A stretch of 64,000 bases of DNA. Origin: Pelagomonas calceolata (taxonomy: Eukaryota; Sar; Pelagophyceae; Pelagomonadales; Pelagomonadaceae). Shown one piece after another: positions 18,028 to 26,798 of this stretch. A program made the translations under genes and the position numbers. The notes below the pieces were generated by a model. That model saw only the letters and a program-made list of their open reading frames with translations. It did no database searches and was not told the origin of the DNA. The DNA is taken from contig CAKKNE010000001.1 of NCBI GenBank assembly GCA_918797485.1, positions 3,410,001 to 3,474,000 of the forward strand, given 5' to 3'. How positions within the stretch are numbered: the stretch's first letter is position 1; the number at the start of each line of letters is the position of its first letter.

Positions 18028-19536
18028 ATGCCGATCTCGGACGAGGAGCTGAGGAGGAGAACCCTCGTCGCGTCGGGCCGCTACGACGAACTTTCAAGAC
18101 TGCTGCAGTCCGTGAAGCTCCGGAAGCTGCTCGTATCATTATCGAAGGCGGGCGTCGAGGACGCGACGCTCGATAGTGTAGGTCTGGAGACGCTGAACGA
18201 GTTTGACATTAGCGCGAAGAACCCTGGGGAAAGGATCCTCCTGCTGGAGGCGCTGCGGGCGCGGCTGGCCCGCCGCGGCGGCGACGGGCGCAAGCGCGGC
18301 ACGGTCATCACCGCGTGCAAGGGCTATTGCTTCGTGAGGGCGGACGGTCAACCGAAAAAGAAGGGCAAGGACGGCTACTACTGCAGCTTCAAGGACGTTG
18401 AAGGGAGGAAGAGTTTGGTGAAGGGAGATAGAGTGGCGTTCGAGGTCGTTTCCTGTAATCCTGGGAGCAAGCACACTCACAAGCTCCAGAACGTCGTCGT
18501 CATCTCCGATGATGATGGCACACTCCTCGGGCGCCTAGGTCTGGGACACCTCGCGCCCGTCCTCGCGCGAGAACAGATCGATGAGGAGACTCTACCGCTG
18601 CTCAGTGTCGAGGACCTCGTCGAGGCCGGGATTTCAAAGAACGAGGCTAAGCTCATCGTGGCCACCGCGGCCGCGCCGCCGAGCCCTCCCAAGAAGCCCA
18701 ACGGGGAGCACGAGCGCACCCTCGCGGAGGCCAAGGGAGCCGTGCTGCGGCTGATGGAAGAGAATAAGCGCCTCCGGGAGGAGTCGTCGGCCGGGTTGGT
18801 GAAGGAGAACCGGCGCCTCCGCGACGAGTTGGCCGCCGCGAAGGCGAGTCGCTCGGAAGAAATTGCCGCCGCCGCTGCGAAGGCCTACACCTCCGAAAAG
18901 GCGGCGAATCGCTGCGCTTTGGAAGGATTGGAGCTCATGAAAAGGGAACGGGAAAACGCCGTGCGAGCGCTCGCCGAGGAGACCGCGGCGCACGCCGCTA
19001 CGAGGGCAGAACTCCAGGACCGCGACGAGAAGGCTCGGACCCGCGCCATGTTCTTCGCGACGGAGCTTGAGGACGCCGTGCGGGGACTCGCGGAGGAGCG
19101 ACAGGCGCACCAAGCGACGCGGCAGCAGCTGACTCCTTTCTTAAGCGGCGCCTACCAGGGCGGCGTCGAAGCGCAACTGACGGAGTGGCGCGGCACCGCG
19201 CAGGACGCGCTGAAGGAGCTCGCGATGGAGCGGGACGTCCACGTGCGGACAAAGAGAGCGCTCGACGCGGAACAAGCTGCGCACGCCGCGACGCGGGACC
19301 GGACGGTCATGCGAGTCGTAGAGTCGAAGCGCGCGCTCGAGGCGGAGCAAGTGGCGCACGCCGCGACGCGGGCCGAGCTCTCCGCGACGAAGGGGGCCCT
19401 CGCGCGCATGGCGGCGAGAGCTGGCGCTTTCGGGGCCCCGGAGAAGTCGAAGACCGCACCGACGGCCGAGCCGACGGCCGAGCCGCCGACAGCCGAGCCT
19501 ACCTCGGAGCCTGAGCTCACGACGGAGCCGATCTAG
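18028..19536 (+). CDS. SAM / cold-shock / SAM protein with long coiled coil
   Basis: 502 aa from ATG 18028 (ATACAATATGCC). Residues about 22-85 form a SAM-like helical bundle (LLVSLSKAGVEDATLDSVG). Residues about 88-150 are a cold-shock/OB-like domain (GTVITACKGYCFVRADG ... YYCSFKDVEG ... LVKGDRVAFEVV). Residues about 158-205 are a second SAM-like unit (LLGRLGLGHLAPVLAREQ). The rest is an Ala/Glu/Arg-rich coiled coil with imperfect repeats around AAHAATRAEL, and a TAEPTAEPP tail. The cold-shock domain suggests single-stranded RNA or DNA binding and SAM domains suggest oligomerisation. The function is inferred only. Confidence 0.7.
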   Translation: MPISDEELRRRTLVASGRYDELSRLLQSVKLRKLLVSLSKAGVEDATLDSVGLETLNEFDISAKNPGERILLLEALRARLARRGGDGRKRGTVITACKGYCFVRADGQPKKKGKDGYYCSFKDVEGRKSLVKGDRVAFEVVSCNPGSKHTHKLQNVVVISDDDGTLLGRLGLGHLAPVLAREQIDEETLPLLSVEDLVEAGISKNEAKLIVATAAAPPSPPKKPNGEHERTLAEAKGAVLRLMEENKRLREESSAGLVKENRRLRDELAAAKASRSEEIAAAAAKAYTSEKAANRCALEGLELMKRERENAVRALAEETAAHAATRAELQDRDEKARTRAMFFATELEDAVRGLAEERQAHQATRQQLTPFLSGAYQGGVEAQLTEWRGTAQDALKELAMERDVHVRTKRALDAEQAAHAATRDRTVMRVVESKRALEAEQVAHAATRAELSATKGALARMAARAGAFGAPEKSKTAPTAEPTAEPPTAEPTSEPELTTEPI

Positions 19537-19564
19537 AATTAACAAGATGTGGTACTTACTTTCC

Positions 19565-20299
19565 CTAGGGCGCCGCGCCGCCCTTCTTGCACCGCTCGAC
19601 CGCCGCCTTGAACACTTGGGAATCGCTGTACTTCTCCAAAGCCGCCACCCACAGTAAGTTCGTCATGTCGTACTTCTTGAGCACCGTCAGTACGTGGTTC
19701 TGCATGAGGTTGTTTCTAGTTTCATTCAATTGGGACGTCGTGACCTGCGCGCCTCGAGCCTTCAACTGCTGCAGATGTTGCGAGAAGGCTATTTGAGCCT
19801 GCTGCACGGCGCCCATGTACTCCTCGAAGATCACACACATCTTCTCGACCGTCAAATCCTCAGGTAAATCCAACTCGACTCTCCCGCCGACATTCGTGTA
19901 CAGGCTCCTCAGGTTGTTGCACGCCTCGACGACCTTATCATCCCGCGTCTCCTTCGCTTCGTAATACGCACAAGCGTGTTCCACCTCGTCCTCGTCCTTG
20001 CCGAACTCCCGGAAGACCACGGACTGCACTTCCTTAAGTTGGGTTTCGAAGTGTTCCACTAAGTAACTCTGGAGCATCTGCTGGGGGATCTGGGCGCCCT
20101 GGGCCTGGATCTTTCTCATTAAATTATTGATTTGTTGCTGCATGATCATAGTGATCTTCTCCATGATTTGTGTACACTCCGAGGGGGTGACGGTCGGGAG
20201 GTCGTCCGCGTCGTCGTCGTCCTCGGCTGGGCCGTAGAGGTAGTAGGCGGCGGCGGCGCCGCACGCGAGGGCGCCCGTTACGGCGAGGGCTTTGGCCAT
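19565..20299 (-). CDS. Membrane-anchored coiled-coil protein, unknown
   Basis: 244 aa from ATG 20299 (MAKALAVTGALACGAAAAYY), an N-terminal membrane anchor followed by an acidic stretch (AEDDDDADD). The rest is helical and Gln-rich (IMEKITMIMQQQINNLMRKIQ ... MLQSYLVEHFETQLKEVQS ... VEKMCVIFEEYMGAVQQAQ). The upstream frame continues to 20374 only through a GTG. No family is recognised. The topology would leave the bulk in the cytosol or an organelle lumen. It is convergent with the gene ending at 19536 (28 bp apart). Confidence 0.65.
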   Translation of the reverse strand: MAKALAVTGALACGAAAAYYLYGPAEDDDDADDLPTVTPSECTQIMEKITMIMQQQINNLMRKIQAQGAQIPQQMLQSYLVEHFETQLKEVQSVVFREFGKDEDEVEHACAYYEAKETRDDKVVEACNNLRSLYTNVGGRVELDLPEDLTVEKMCVIFEEYMGAVQQAQIAFSQHLQQLKARGAQVTTSQLNETRNNLMQNHVLTVLKKYDMTNLLWVAALEKYSDSQVFKAAVERCKKGGAAP

Positions 20300-20489
20300 C
20301 GCTCTTCTTCGGCGGCGCTGCGGCCCCTGGCGAGGTGGTGCTGTGGCCTTGCTTGTGGCGGCCCCGCAATGCACGGAGGTGGACTGTACTTTTTTAACGG
20401 CTTGCGGCGAGTTACTGCTGCGCGTGGGAAACTGTCGCGTCGGCCGTATGCGTGCTTATGCTTCAGTGTGGTCTCCGCTTTCAGCTCTC

Positions 20490-20513
20490 GCTAGTGTCTT
20501 ACTGGACGCTAGC
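20490..20513. promoter_or_regulatory. Divergent-promoter palindrome, copy 7
   Basis: GCTAGTGTCTTAC-TGGA-CGCTAGC is one of the best matches, inverted relative to copy 5. It lies in the 450-bp gap between starts at 20299 (minus) and 20750 (plus). I see nothing else in the gap. Confidence 0.72.
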
Positions 20514-20749
20514 GGGAGTTGGCCGCACTTCGGCATTTTACGTGCAAAGGAGACGAACAAGTCGTCTCTGATACCGCATCAGTTGCGTGGCAGCGCGCTG
20601 GAAGCGTTGGAGCATCGGTGCGCCGTGGGAGCTCGCTGTACTGACTATTGCTCTCTCACAGCCGGTTTTGCGACCGTCATACGCGTGCAACGCCTCGCCA
20701 TCTGTCCGATCGCATAAGCCATTTGTTTGGGCGGCTGGTCGACGAAAGG

Positions 20750-21487
20750 ATGCGTGCGAGGCTGCTGGCCTCCAGGCTCTGCAGGGCGGTTTTGAGGCCG
20801 CGCCGCCAGGTCTCAGACGTCACCAACCTGGAGATCGTCCGGCAGAACACCGCACTTATCACTTACGCCGACGGCAACACTGAAACAAAAGACACGCGCA
20901 CGCTGCGCCAGGACGACGCGGCGACGAGCGCGTGGATGCTGGCGCGGGCGGCTCTGGACGCCACCGCGTCTGAATTCGCCTGCGCTGCGCTGGATGAATC
21001 CCCGTTCCTGAGCCGCGCGGCGCTGCTCGACCGCAAGCTGCATGGCTCCGAGGCCCGTGTCGACACTCCAGCCACACGCTTCGGCCAGGCCTCGGAGCCG
21101 CTCGCCGTGCAGGCGTACCGCGACAAGACCGGGTTTGACGTGCGGGCGACGGGCCTCTACACCTGCGCCGACCTGCGCTACGGCGCGAGCCCCGACGGCG
21201 TCGTCGTCGACCGCGCGACGGGCGAGGAGGGGTTGTTGGAAGTGAAGTGCCTCTACCGCGAGCGAAAACGTACCTTCGTCTCGGCGGCGAAGCCGCCGGC
21301 GCGATTCCTGGCGCAGGTCCAGGGCCAGCTCGCGCTCTCGGGGCACGCGTGGTGCGACCTCGTGATGTGGATCCCTTCTCATCTGGCGATCTTCCGGGTC
21401 GCGCGCGACGCGTACTACTGGGACGCCGTCCTCAAGCCGGGGCTCGTCGCGTTCTCGGACGAGCTGCGGCGGCGCCGTGTGTTGTGA
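20750..21487 (+). CDS. YqaJ-family (lambda-exonuclease-like) nuclease
   Basis: 245 aa from ATG 20750. Family motifs of the PD-(D/E)XK YqaJ/lambda exonuclease fold are visible: TRFGQASEPLAVQAY (helix with the conserved Glu), LRYGASPDGVV (Asp of the active site), GLLEVKCLY (ExK), and FLAQVQGQLALSGHAWCDLVMW (Gln motif). Such enzymes degrade one DNA strand for recombination and are common in phages, large algal viruses and some eukaryotes. The N-terminus is Arg-rich (MRARLLASRLCRAVLRPRR) and could be a mitochondrial presequence, which is inference. It is convergent with the DHHC gene, with stops 14 bp apart. Confidence 0.82.
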   Translation: MRARLLASRLCRAVLRPRRQVSDVTNLEIVRQNTALITYADGNTETKDTRTLRQDDAATSAWMLARAALDATASEFACAALDESPFLSRAALLDRKLHGSEARVDTPATRFGQASEPLAVQAYRDKTGFDVRATGLYTCADLRYGASPDGVVVDRATGEEGLLEVKCLYRERKRTFVSAAKPPARFLAQVQGQLALSGHAWCDLVMWIPSHLAIFRVARDAYYWDAVLKPGLVAFSDELRRRRVL

Positions 21488-21501
21488 CAGTTAAGACAAA
21501 A

Positions 21502-22395
21502 TTAGACAACGTCCTTCGCGTCCCGGAACTCGTCCTCGACTTCTCCCCTCCGCGCGAGCTCGACGTCCCCGAGCAGCTCCTCCCGGTCCAGTTGGAGCAC
21601 GTAGGACGGCGGCGTCTTCCCAAATAGGCATGCGCGCCAGTTCTGTACACACCCACGATCATGAGGGTTGCTCCTTCGAGAGGGATACGTCGCCCGCAGG
21701 TCTTCGTTCGTCGTTAAATTCCGCGAGATAAGCGTAAAGTGATACGCGAACAAACCACCGACCAGCAGAAAGATCACCACACAATAAGCCGTCAACGACG
21801 CCAATCCAATAACGTGCCACGGCTCGACGCGATCGAGGTAATGTTTTGATTTTGACAACGTGTATAGTCTAAGACCGCTCTTCAGACCCACAACCAATGC
21901 CAATGAAGTCGTCCAAAACACAAAAGCCACGAAATAGTAATAGTTCCGCAGCCCGACCGCGTTGCCGACCCAGGGGCAATGGTGATCGAAGCGTTCCACT
22001 ACTGAATCCGTGTGCCGCGTGTACTTCGCGCGCCTTTCCTGGAGCTTGATGCGGTGGCCCCGTATGACGACGTGCGTGATCTTGCGCCGCGCTTGCTTCG
22101 TTTCTTCCCGGGGTTCGTCGGGCGGCGCCGCCGGCAGGATGCCGGGCTCGGTGACCATGGCCGCTACCAATGATGCTAGAGATAGGGTCAAGCACAGTAG
22201 TGCCAAGCATGCGGGGAGGATCGATGATTGTTTACGAGGGAGCAGGTAGAAGAATGAAGCGGTGGGCACGAGGATCATTGTTACAGAAGCGCCGGACGCG
22301 TCGTCGCCGCTGCGCGGCCTTGCTAGTAAACAGCGCCCGCCGCAGCACGGGCGGTAGCGGCCGCGGACGCTGCGGTAGCGGTCTTGTCCCGGCAT
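21502..22395 (-). CDS. DHHC palmitoyltransferase-like protein with degenerate zinc finger
   Basis: 297 aa from ATG 22395. The start matches ZDHHC9/14/18-type proteins (GRYRPCCGGRCLL), followed by two membrane segments, the catalytic core VERFDHHCPWVGNAVGLRNYYYF (DHHC intact), then two more membrane segments. The preceding cysteine-rich domain, normally three CCHC-type zinc-binding sets, is aberrant. The segment aligned to the family SHCxxCxxCVERFDHHC reads YTRHTDSVVERFDHHC, with Cys replaced by Thr, Thr and Val. The upstream KYCxTC motif is also not visible. Either the enzyme is zinc-independent, as some yeast DHHC proteins with degenerate CRDs are, or it is impaired. Confidence 0.85.
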   Translation of the reverse strand: MPGQDRYRSVRGRYRPCCGGRCLLARPRSGDDASGASVTMILVPTASFFYLLPRKQSSILPACLALLCLTLSLASLVAAMVTEPGILPAAPPDEPREETKQARRKITHVVIRGHRIKLQERRAKYTRHTDSVVERFDHHCPWVGNAVGLRNYYYFVAFVFWTTSLALVVGLKSGLRLYTLSKSKHYLDRVEPWHVIGLASLTAYCVVIFLLVGGLFAYHFTLISRNLTTNEDLRATYPSRRSNPHDRGCVQNWRACLFGKTPPSYVLQLDREELLGDVELARRGEVEDEFRDAKDVV

Positions 22396-22606
22396 CTTTG
22401 CCGCGTCGACGGCTTGTTCCCGACGGCGGCGCTGTGGAATTATCTGTGAGCAGGGTAGGGCTGATACTCCACAGACGTTCGCGGCGACCTCGACGTGTGC
22501 AGCAGCGATGTCTGCTTACTCAGAGCGTTCGTGAGAGGCGCAGCCAGGCTCAGTCTTCGCTGTACGCCTCTGTTAAGACCGTTTTTTGGTCGATCGAGCA
22601 TGGAGA

Positions 22607-22630
22607 GCTAGCGTGTCGACACACACTAGC
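22607..22630. promoter_or_regulatory. Divergent-promoter palindrome, copy 8
   Basis: GCTAGCGTGTCGACACAC followed by ACTAGC has two symmetric CTAG arms around a TGTCGACA centre. It lies in the 434-bp gap between divergent starts at 22395 and 22830. I see nothing else in the gap. Confidence 0.68.
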
Positions 22631-22829
22631 CAGCGCTCGAGTTTTTGTCGTTTTTTGCGTTTACGAGCGCGCCAGAGCGAGCATTGCTCGAAGCGACAGC
22701 GCCAGGTTATCCGCGGCCTCCGCTGGTCGCGCGCTGCGGCGTCTCGCCCCGCACAACGCCGCCGCAGAGGCGTGAGACCGTTCCCAGCGCCGCGGCGCAC
22801 CGCGCACGACGGCGGCCCGCGCGGCGACA

Positions 22830-25725
22830 ATGCTGCGCGCGCTGCACGTCGCCGAGAAGCCGAGCGTGGCCAAAAAAGTCGCCGAGCACCTCGGGAGCCT
22901 AGGTGGTCCCACCACCAATAGATCGGGACCGAGCCCCTACAACCGCCTTTATGATTTTGAGACGCCGGGCACACCACTCACAAACAACCGACGCGTCAGG
23001 CACACCGTTACCTCAGTAACAGGTCATCTGATGGCGTCGGAGTTCGCCGAGCCGCACAACAAGTGGCACGCGTGCGCGCCTCGGGATTTACTGCGGGAGG
23101 ACGTATCACAAGTAGAATTCCGCGTCGCTGATGATAAACTACCTCTGAAGCAACAACTGGAACAAGAAGCGCGCCAGAACGACTGGTTAGTTTTATGGTT
23201 GGATTGTGATAGGGAGGGCGAGGCGATTGCCTATGAGGTGGTCGATGTCTGTCGGAAGAAGAAGGCGTCGTTGGACTTATATCGGGCCGTCTTCTCGTCC
23301 GTCGATAAGCAGTCCATCCAGCAGGCTTGGAGATCACTGCAGCGACCGGACAAGCGCAAGGCCGACGCCGTCGCTGCTAGAAGTGAACTAGATTTACGAG
23401 CAGGAGCGGCCTTCACGCGCTTCCAGACCTTCAGGATCGATGGGCGGTACGAGGACGTCCAGACGAAAGTGGTCAGTTACGGGCCCTGCCAGTTCCCGTG
23501 CGATCTCGGCGTCCCGCGGTGCTGCGGTGCCTTCACGCCATCGACGCGACTCGTGTCCATCAGACGAGGTCGTGGGTGGTCTCTTTTTTGAGTTTGAGGC
23601 CTTTCGGACCGAGTCGAGCGACCGCGATGCTCCGCGCAGGACCCTAGGCTTCATCGTCCAGCGCCAGCAGGAGATCGAGGCCCACGCTCACAAACAGTTC
23701 TGGAAGATTGATTTAGCTACTAAGATAGACCAACAACATGTGAAGTGGTCCTGGCGGAGAAAACGAGTGTTTGATGAAGTTGTAGCTTCATTGTTGTTCG
23801 AACGCGTGTTAGAATCTCCTGGTACTATTGAACGAGTACAACCCAAACCGGCGACGAAAGTGCGACCCGTGCCCCTGTGTACGCTCGAGTTGCAAAAACG
23901 AGCGTCGCGGTGGCTACGTTTAGCTCCAGACGCGACCATGGAAGTAGCTGAGAAATTATATCAAAACGCTCTCATCTCGTACCCTAGAACAGAAACGGAG
24001 ATCTTCAAGCCTGGACTCGACTTGAGAGATCTGATCGATAGGCAGCGCGGCGATCCTCGCTTCGCAAGTTTTTGTGGAGACCTACTGGACAAACCAGCGA
24101 ATGACCCTCGTAGTTTTTGCCAGCCGCGAGCCGGCAAACGAGACGACGAGGCCCACCCGCCGATCCACCCCACGGGCGACGGTTCGCAGTTAACAGACCC
24201 AAGACAGAAGGCCGTTTTTGAGTTAGTTACGAGGCATTTCCTAGCCTGTTGTGCGAAGGACGGTGTGGGACGACAGACGTTGGTGGATGCGGATATCGGC
24301 GGCGAGAAGTTCGAAGCGCGAGGTTTGATTATCGACCAGCGAGGCTGGCTGGATATCTATCGCTGGGAGCGGTGGTCCGGGACGCAATTGCCTCTACTCC
24401 AAGAGGGCCAATTGTTTGATATCACGAAAGTGGAACTCGTTGCCGGTAAGACCCAACCGCCTCCCCTACTCACGGAGGCGGATCTGCTCGCGAAGATGGA
24501 CGCGCACGGCATCGGCACGGACGCGACGATGGCCGATCATATAAAAACGGTACTGACGCGGGAGTACGCGACGCGAGCGAACCAGCCGCCCCACGTGCTC
24601 AAACCGACACCGTTGGGAAGGGCATTAGTAGACGCCTACGACGCCATGGGCGAGCGCCTCAACAGACCTGAGTTACGGGCGGCTGCGGAAGCGGACTTTA
24701 CCTCCATCGCCAATGGCAAGAAGACGAAGGCTCAAGTGATAGCGGAGACGTTGGTAACGATGCGGAGGTGCTTCGACGTCGTGCAGAGAGACGTCGCGAA
24801 ATTAGATGAAGCGATGCGGAAGCGCTTCGGCGGCGCCGCCGGAGACGGGCCGGCGCCGGATTTGAACCTGGACTTCGCGGGGACGACGTGCGGCGACTGC
24901 GGCGGTACCATGCAGTTATACTCAAGAAATGACCGCCCGTCGCTGCGCTGCGACCAGTGTGAGACGTGGTGGCCTTTACCTGATAGACAAGGTGTGACCA
25001 TCGAGCCGCGTTCGGCAACATGTCCATTGTGCCAGTTCCAGTTGGTTGATATCAAATTCGATCCCAATGGGCGAAAGCAGCCGCACTGCCCGCACTGCTA
25101 CACCGCGCCGCCGCCCGGCGCGCACGCGGGAAGTACGGGCGGGCGCATGGCCTGCCGCGACTGCGCCCATGCCGGTTGTAGTCTCGCGACGGGCGTGCGA
25201 GGCGGGTCCCTGGCCGTGGCGAAGTGTGCTTGCGGCGGCGACCTGAAATTACGGAGGACGCCGGCGGCCAAGTTCGTGCTCGGGTGCACGTCTCAGCAAT
25301 GCGGCTCGGCGGCCTGGTTCCCCTCGGCCGTTGCTAGTGCGCGGGTCTTGGAAGATAGCGACTGTCCACAATGTTCGGCGCCGGGCGCGCCGGTCCGCCG
25401 GCTCAAGCTCAAGCTCCCGTCAGCAAAAGTGCCGCCGGGGACGGACCTCAACCCGACGCTCTGCGCGCTGTGTTGCAGGGGAGAGATCCTGCATCTGGGC
25501 TTCGACCGGCGGAACCTGCGGGTCGGCGGGCGGGGCCGCGGCGGGCGCGGACGGGGCGGAGGGCGTGGGCGGGGCGGCCGCACGCGGGGGCCGCCGGCGC
25601 CGGCGGGCGTCGACCAGAACAAGCGGCCGAAGGTCGCGGCGGCTCAACCGCCGCGGCCGGCGCCGCGGGGCCCGCCGCAGCCGCTCCAGCAGCGGGGGCC
25701 GCCCCAGCCGCAGCTGCGGCGGTAG
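22830..25725 (+). CDS. TOP3: DNA topoisomerase III (type IA, TOP3-alpha-like)
   Basis: Exons 22830..23497 and 23640..25725 give 917 aa. The N-terminal TOPRIM domain is clear (LHVAEKPSVAKKVAEHL, WLVLWLDCDREGEAIAYE with the acidic DxD metal ligands). The active-site region reads ALISYPRTETEIF (catalytic Tyr). Further family blocks are PPIHPT, MDAHGIGTDATMADHI and KPTPLGRALVDAY. The C-terminus has several CxxC zinc motifs (CGDCGG, CDQCETWW, CPLCQF, CPHCY) and a Gly/Arg-rich RGG tail. The enzyme passes single strands of DNA and dissolves recombination intermediates with RecQ helicases. Without the intron the TYGPCQFP-TLGF block would be broken. Confidence 0.93.
23498..23639 (+). mobile_element. 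Introner-like intron in topoisomerase III
   Basis: This 142-bp intron runs from GTGCGATC to CCGCGCAG. It contains TCACGCCATCGACGCGAC, the core shared with the introners at 38433 and 5102. Its termini do not match the 15-bp repeat, so it may be a different subfamily or an old copy. Removing it gives CQFP-TLGF, exactly the family pattern. Confidence 0.6.
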
Positions 25726-25767
25726 TTGTTTGTAAAGTGACTGTTATAAATTGCGCGGAGAGGTGGA

Positions 25768-26312
25768 CTAGAGACCCATCTTCATGCGCGCCTCGGCCGC
25801 GATGGCCTCCTTCGCACCGCGTGCGCCGAGGTCCTGCACGAGCGCGGAGCGGAAGGTGCCGTTCAGGACGAGCGCGGCGCCGTACCAGACGACGAGCATG
25901 CCGTAGACGGCCCACGCAGGCGCCGGCCTGTGTGGAAATCAAACTTCAGGCGCCCCATGCGATGGCGTGATGTTTTTCGCACAGGCGCGGGCTTGATCTT
26001 TTCTTCAGGATTAGCTTCCGGGATCGGGTCTTTTTGCCAAAACCACTTCTTCTTCTTCGGAGCCGGGGCTGGGGCCGGCGCCGCGGCCGCCGCCACGGCC
26101 GCGGCCGCCGGCGCGGCCGCCGCCTTGATAGCTTCGGCGGGCTCTTCCTTCACCTCCCCCTTCTCCTTCTTCTCCTCGCCGATGCCGGCGATGCCGTGGA
26201 ACGGCGACCGGCCGCGGATGATGTTGAGCGGTATCTTAGGATGCGTGGGCCACTGAGAGAAATCGACCAAAAATGCTTGAAGCGGCGGCGTATGCGGCGT
26301 AGGCGCTTGCAC
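25768..26312 (-). CDS. Small membrane protein with acidic/Ala-Pro linker
   Basis: Exon 1 (26312..25993) and exon 2 (25927..25768) give 159 aa. The N-terminus (VDFSQWPTHPKIPLNIIRGRSPFHGIAG) precedes a Glu/Lys-rich and Ala/Pro-rich linker and KKKKWFWQKDPIPEANPEE. Exon 2 encodes a single membrane segment (WAVYGMLVVWYGAALVLNG) and an Ala-rich charged tail. The frame of exon 2 only becomes membrane-like after correct introner splicing with a GC donor; the unspliced reading would be an Arg-rich nonsense tail. The function is not recognised. Confidence 0.7.
25928..25992 (-). mobile_element. Introner intron with GC donor
   Basis: On the minus strand it starts GCCCGCGC-CTGTGCG and ends TTTGATTTCCACACAG, followed by GCCGGCGC. 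The octamers match at 7 of 8. The right 15-bp repeat is intact and the left is degenerate. The element is 57 bp and the intron 65 bp. Splicing restores IKPAPAW in frame. Confidence 0.88.
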
Positions 26313-26517
26313 GTGTATAGTACCGACCCTATGCGCCCCCCGGGAGACCTGTTTGGCAGGGATTGACAGGATTCCACTGGCATGGCCATGGGCGGCTCGT
26401 CGGCCGCGAATTAAAAAAAAAATTTTTCGGCCCCCAGTACGTGTCCCATTGATCTCTTTGGACCATTAGCTTACTGAACGATACTCAAACGGCTGCATGC
26501 GCGTTCCGAGTTTGCTT

Positions 26518-26542
26518 GCTAGTGTCTTTACATGCCGCTAGC
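26518..26542. promoter_or_regulatory. Divergent-promoter palindrome, copy 9
   Basis: GCTAGTGTCTTTAC-ATGC-CGCTAGC lies in the 486-bp gap between starts at 26312 (minus) and 26799 (plus). An A10/T5 tract lies at 26413-26429. I see no other feature in the gap. Confidence 0.7.
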
Positions 26543-26798
26543 CTGGGCTGCTCCCGGGCAAAAATCGCTTCGTGAGGCGCAGGGAGCAGGAAAAATACAC
26601 CAAGCAAGGTTTTCTGCACTCGTTAGATCGGGCGCGAAAGCATCAATCTCGGACTGTGCCCATTAGCAAAGGCTGTGGACCACACCCAGCTACCATCACT
26701 GACCACACTGCGCCTCTTCAATCGAGGCGACTGCACCCAAGAGAGCTGCATCGATTAACGCTCGAAAAAAGCCACGCACCAACGACCAACCGTAAACG

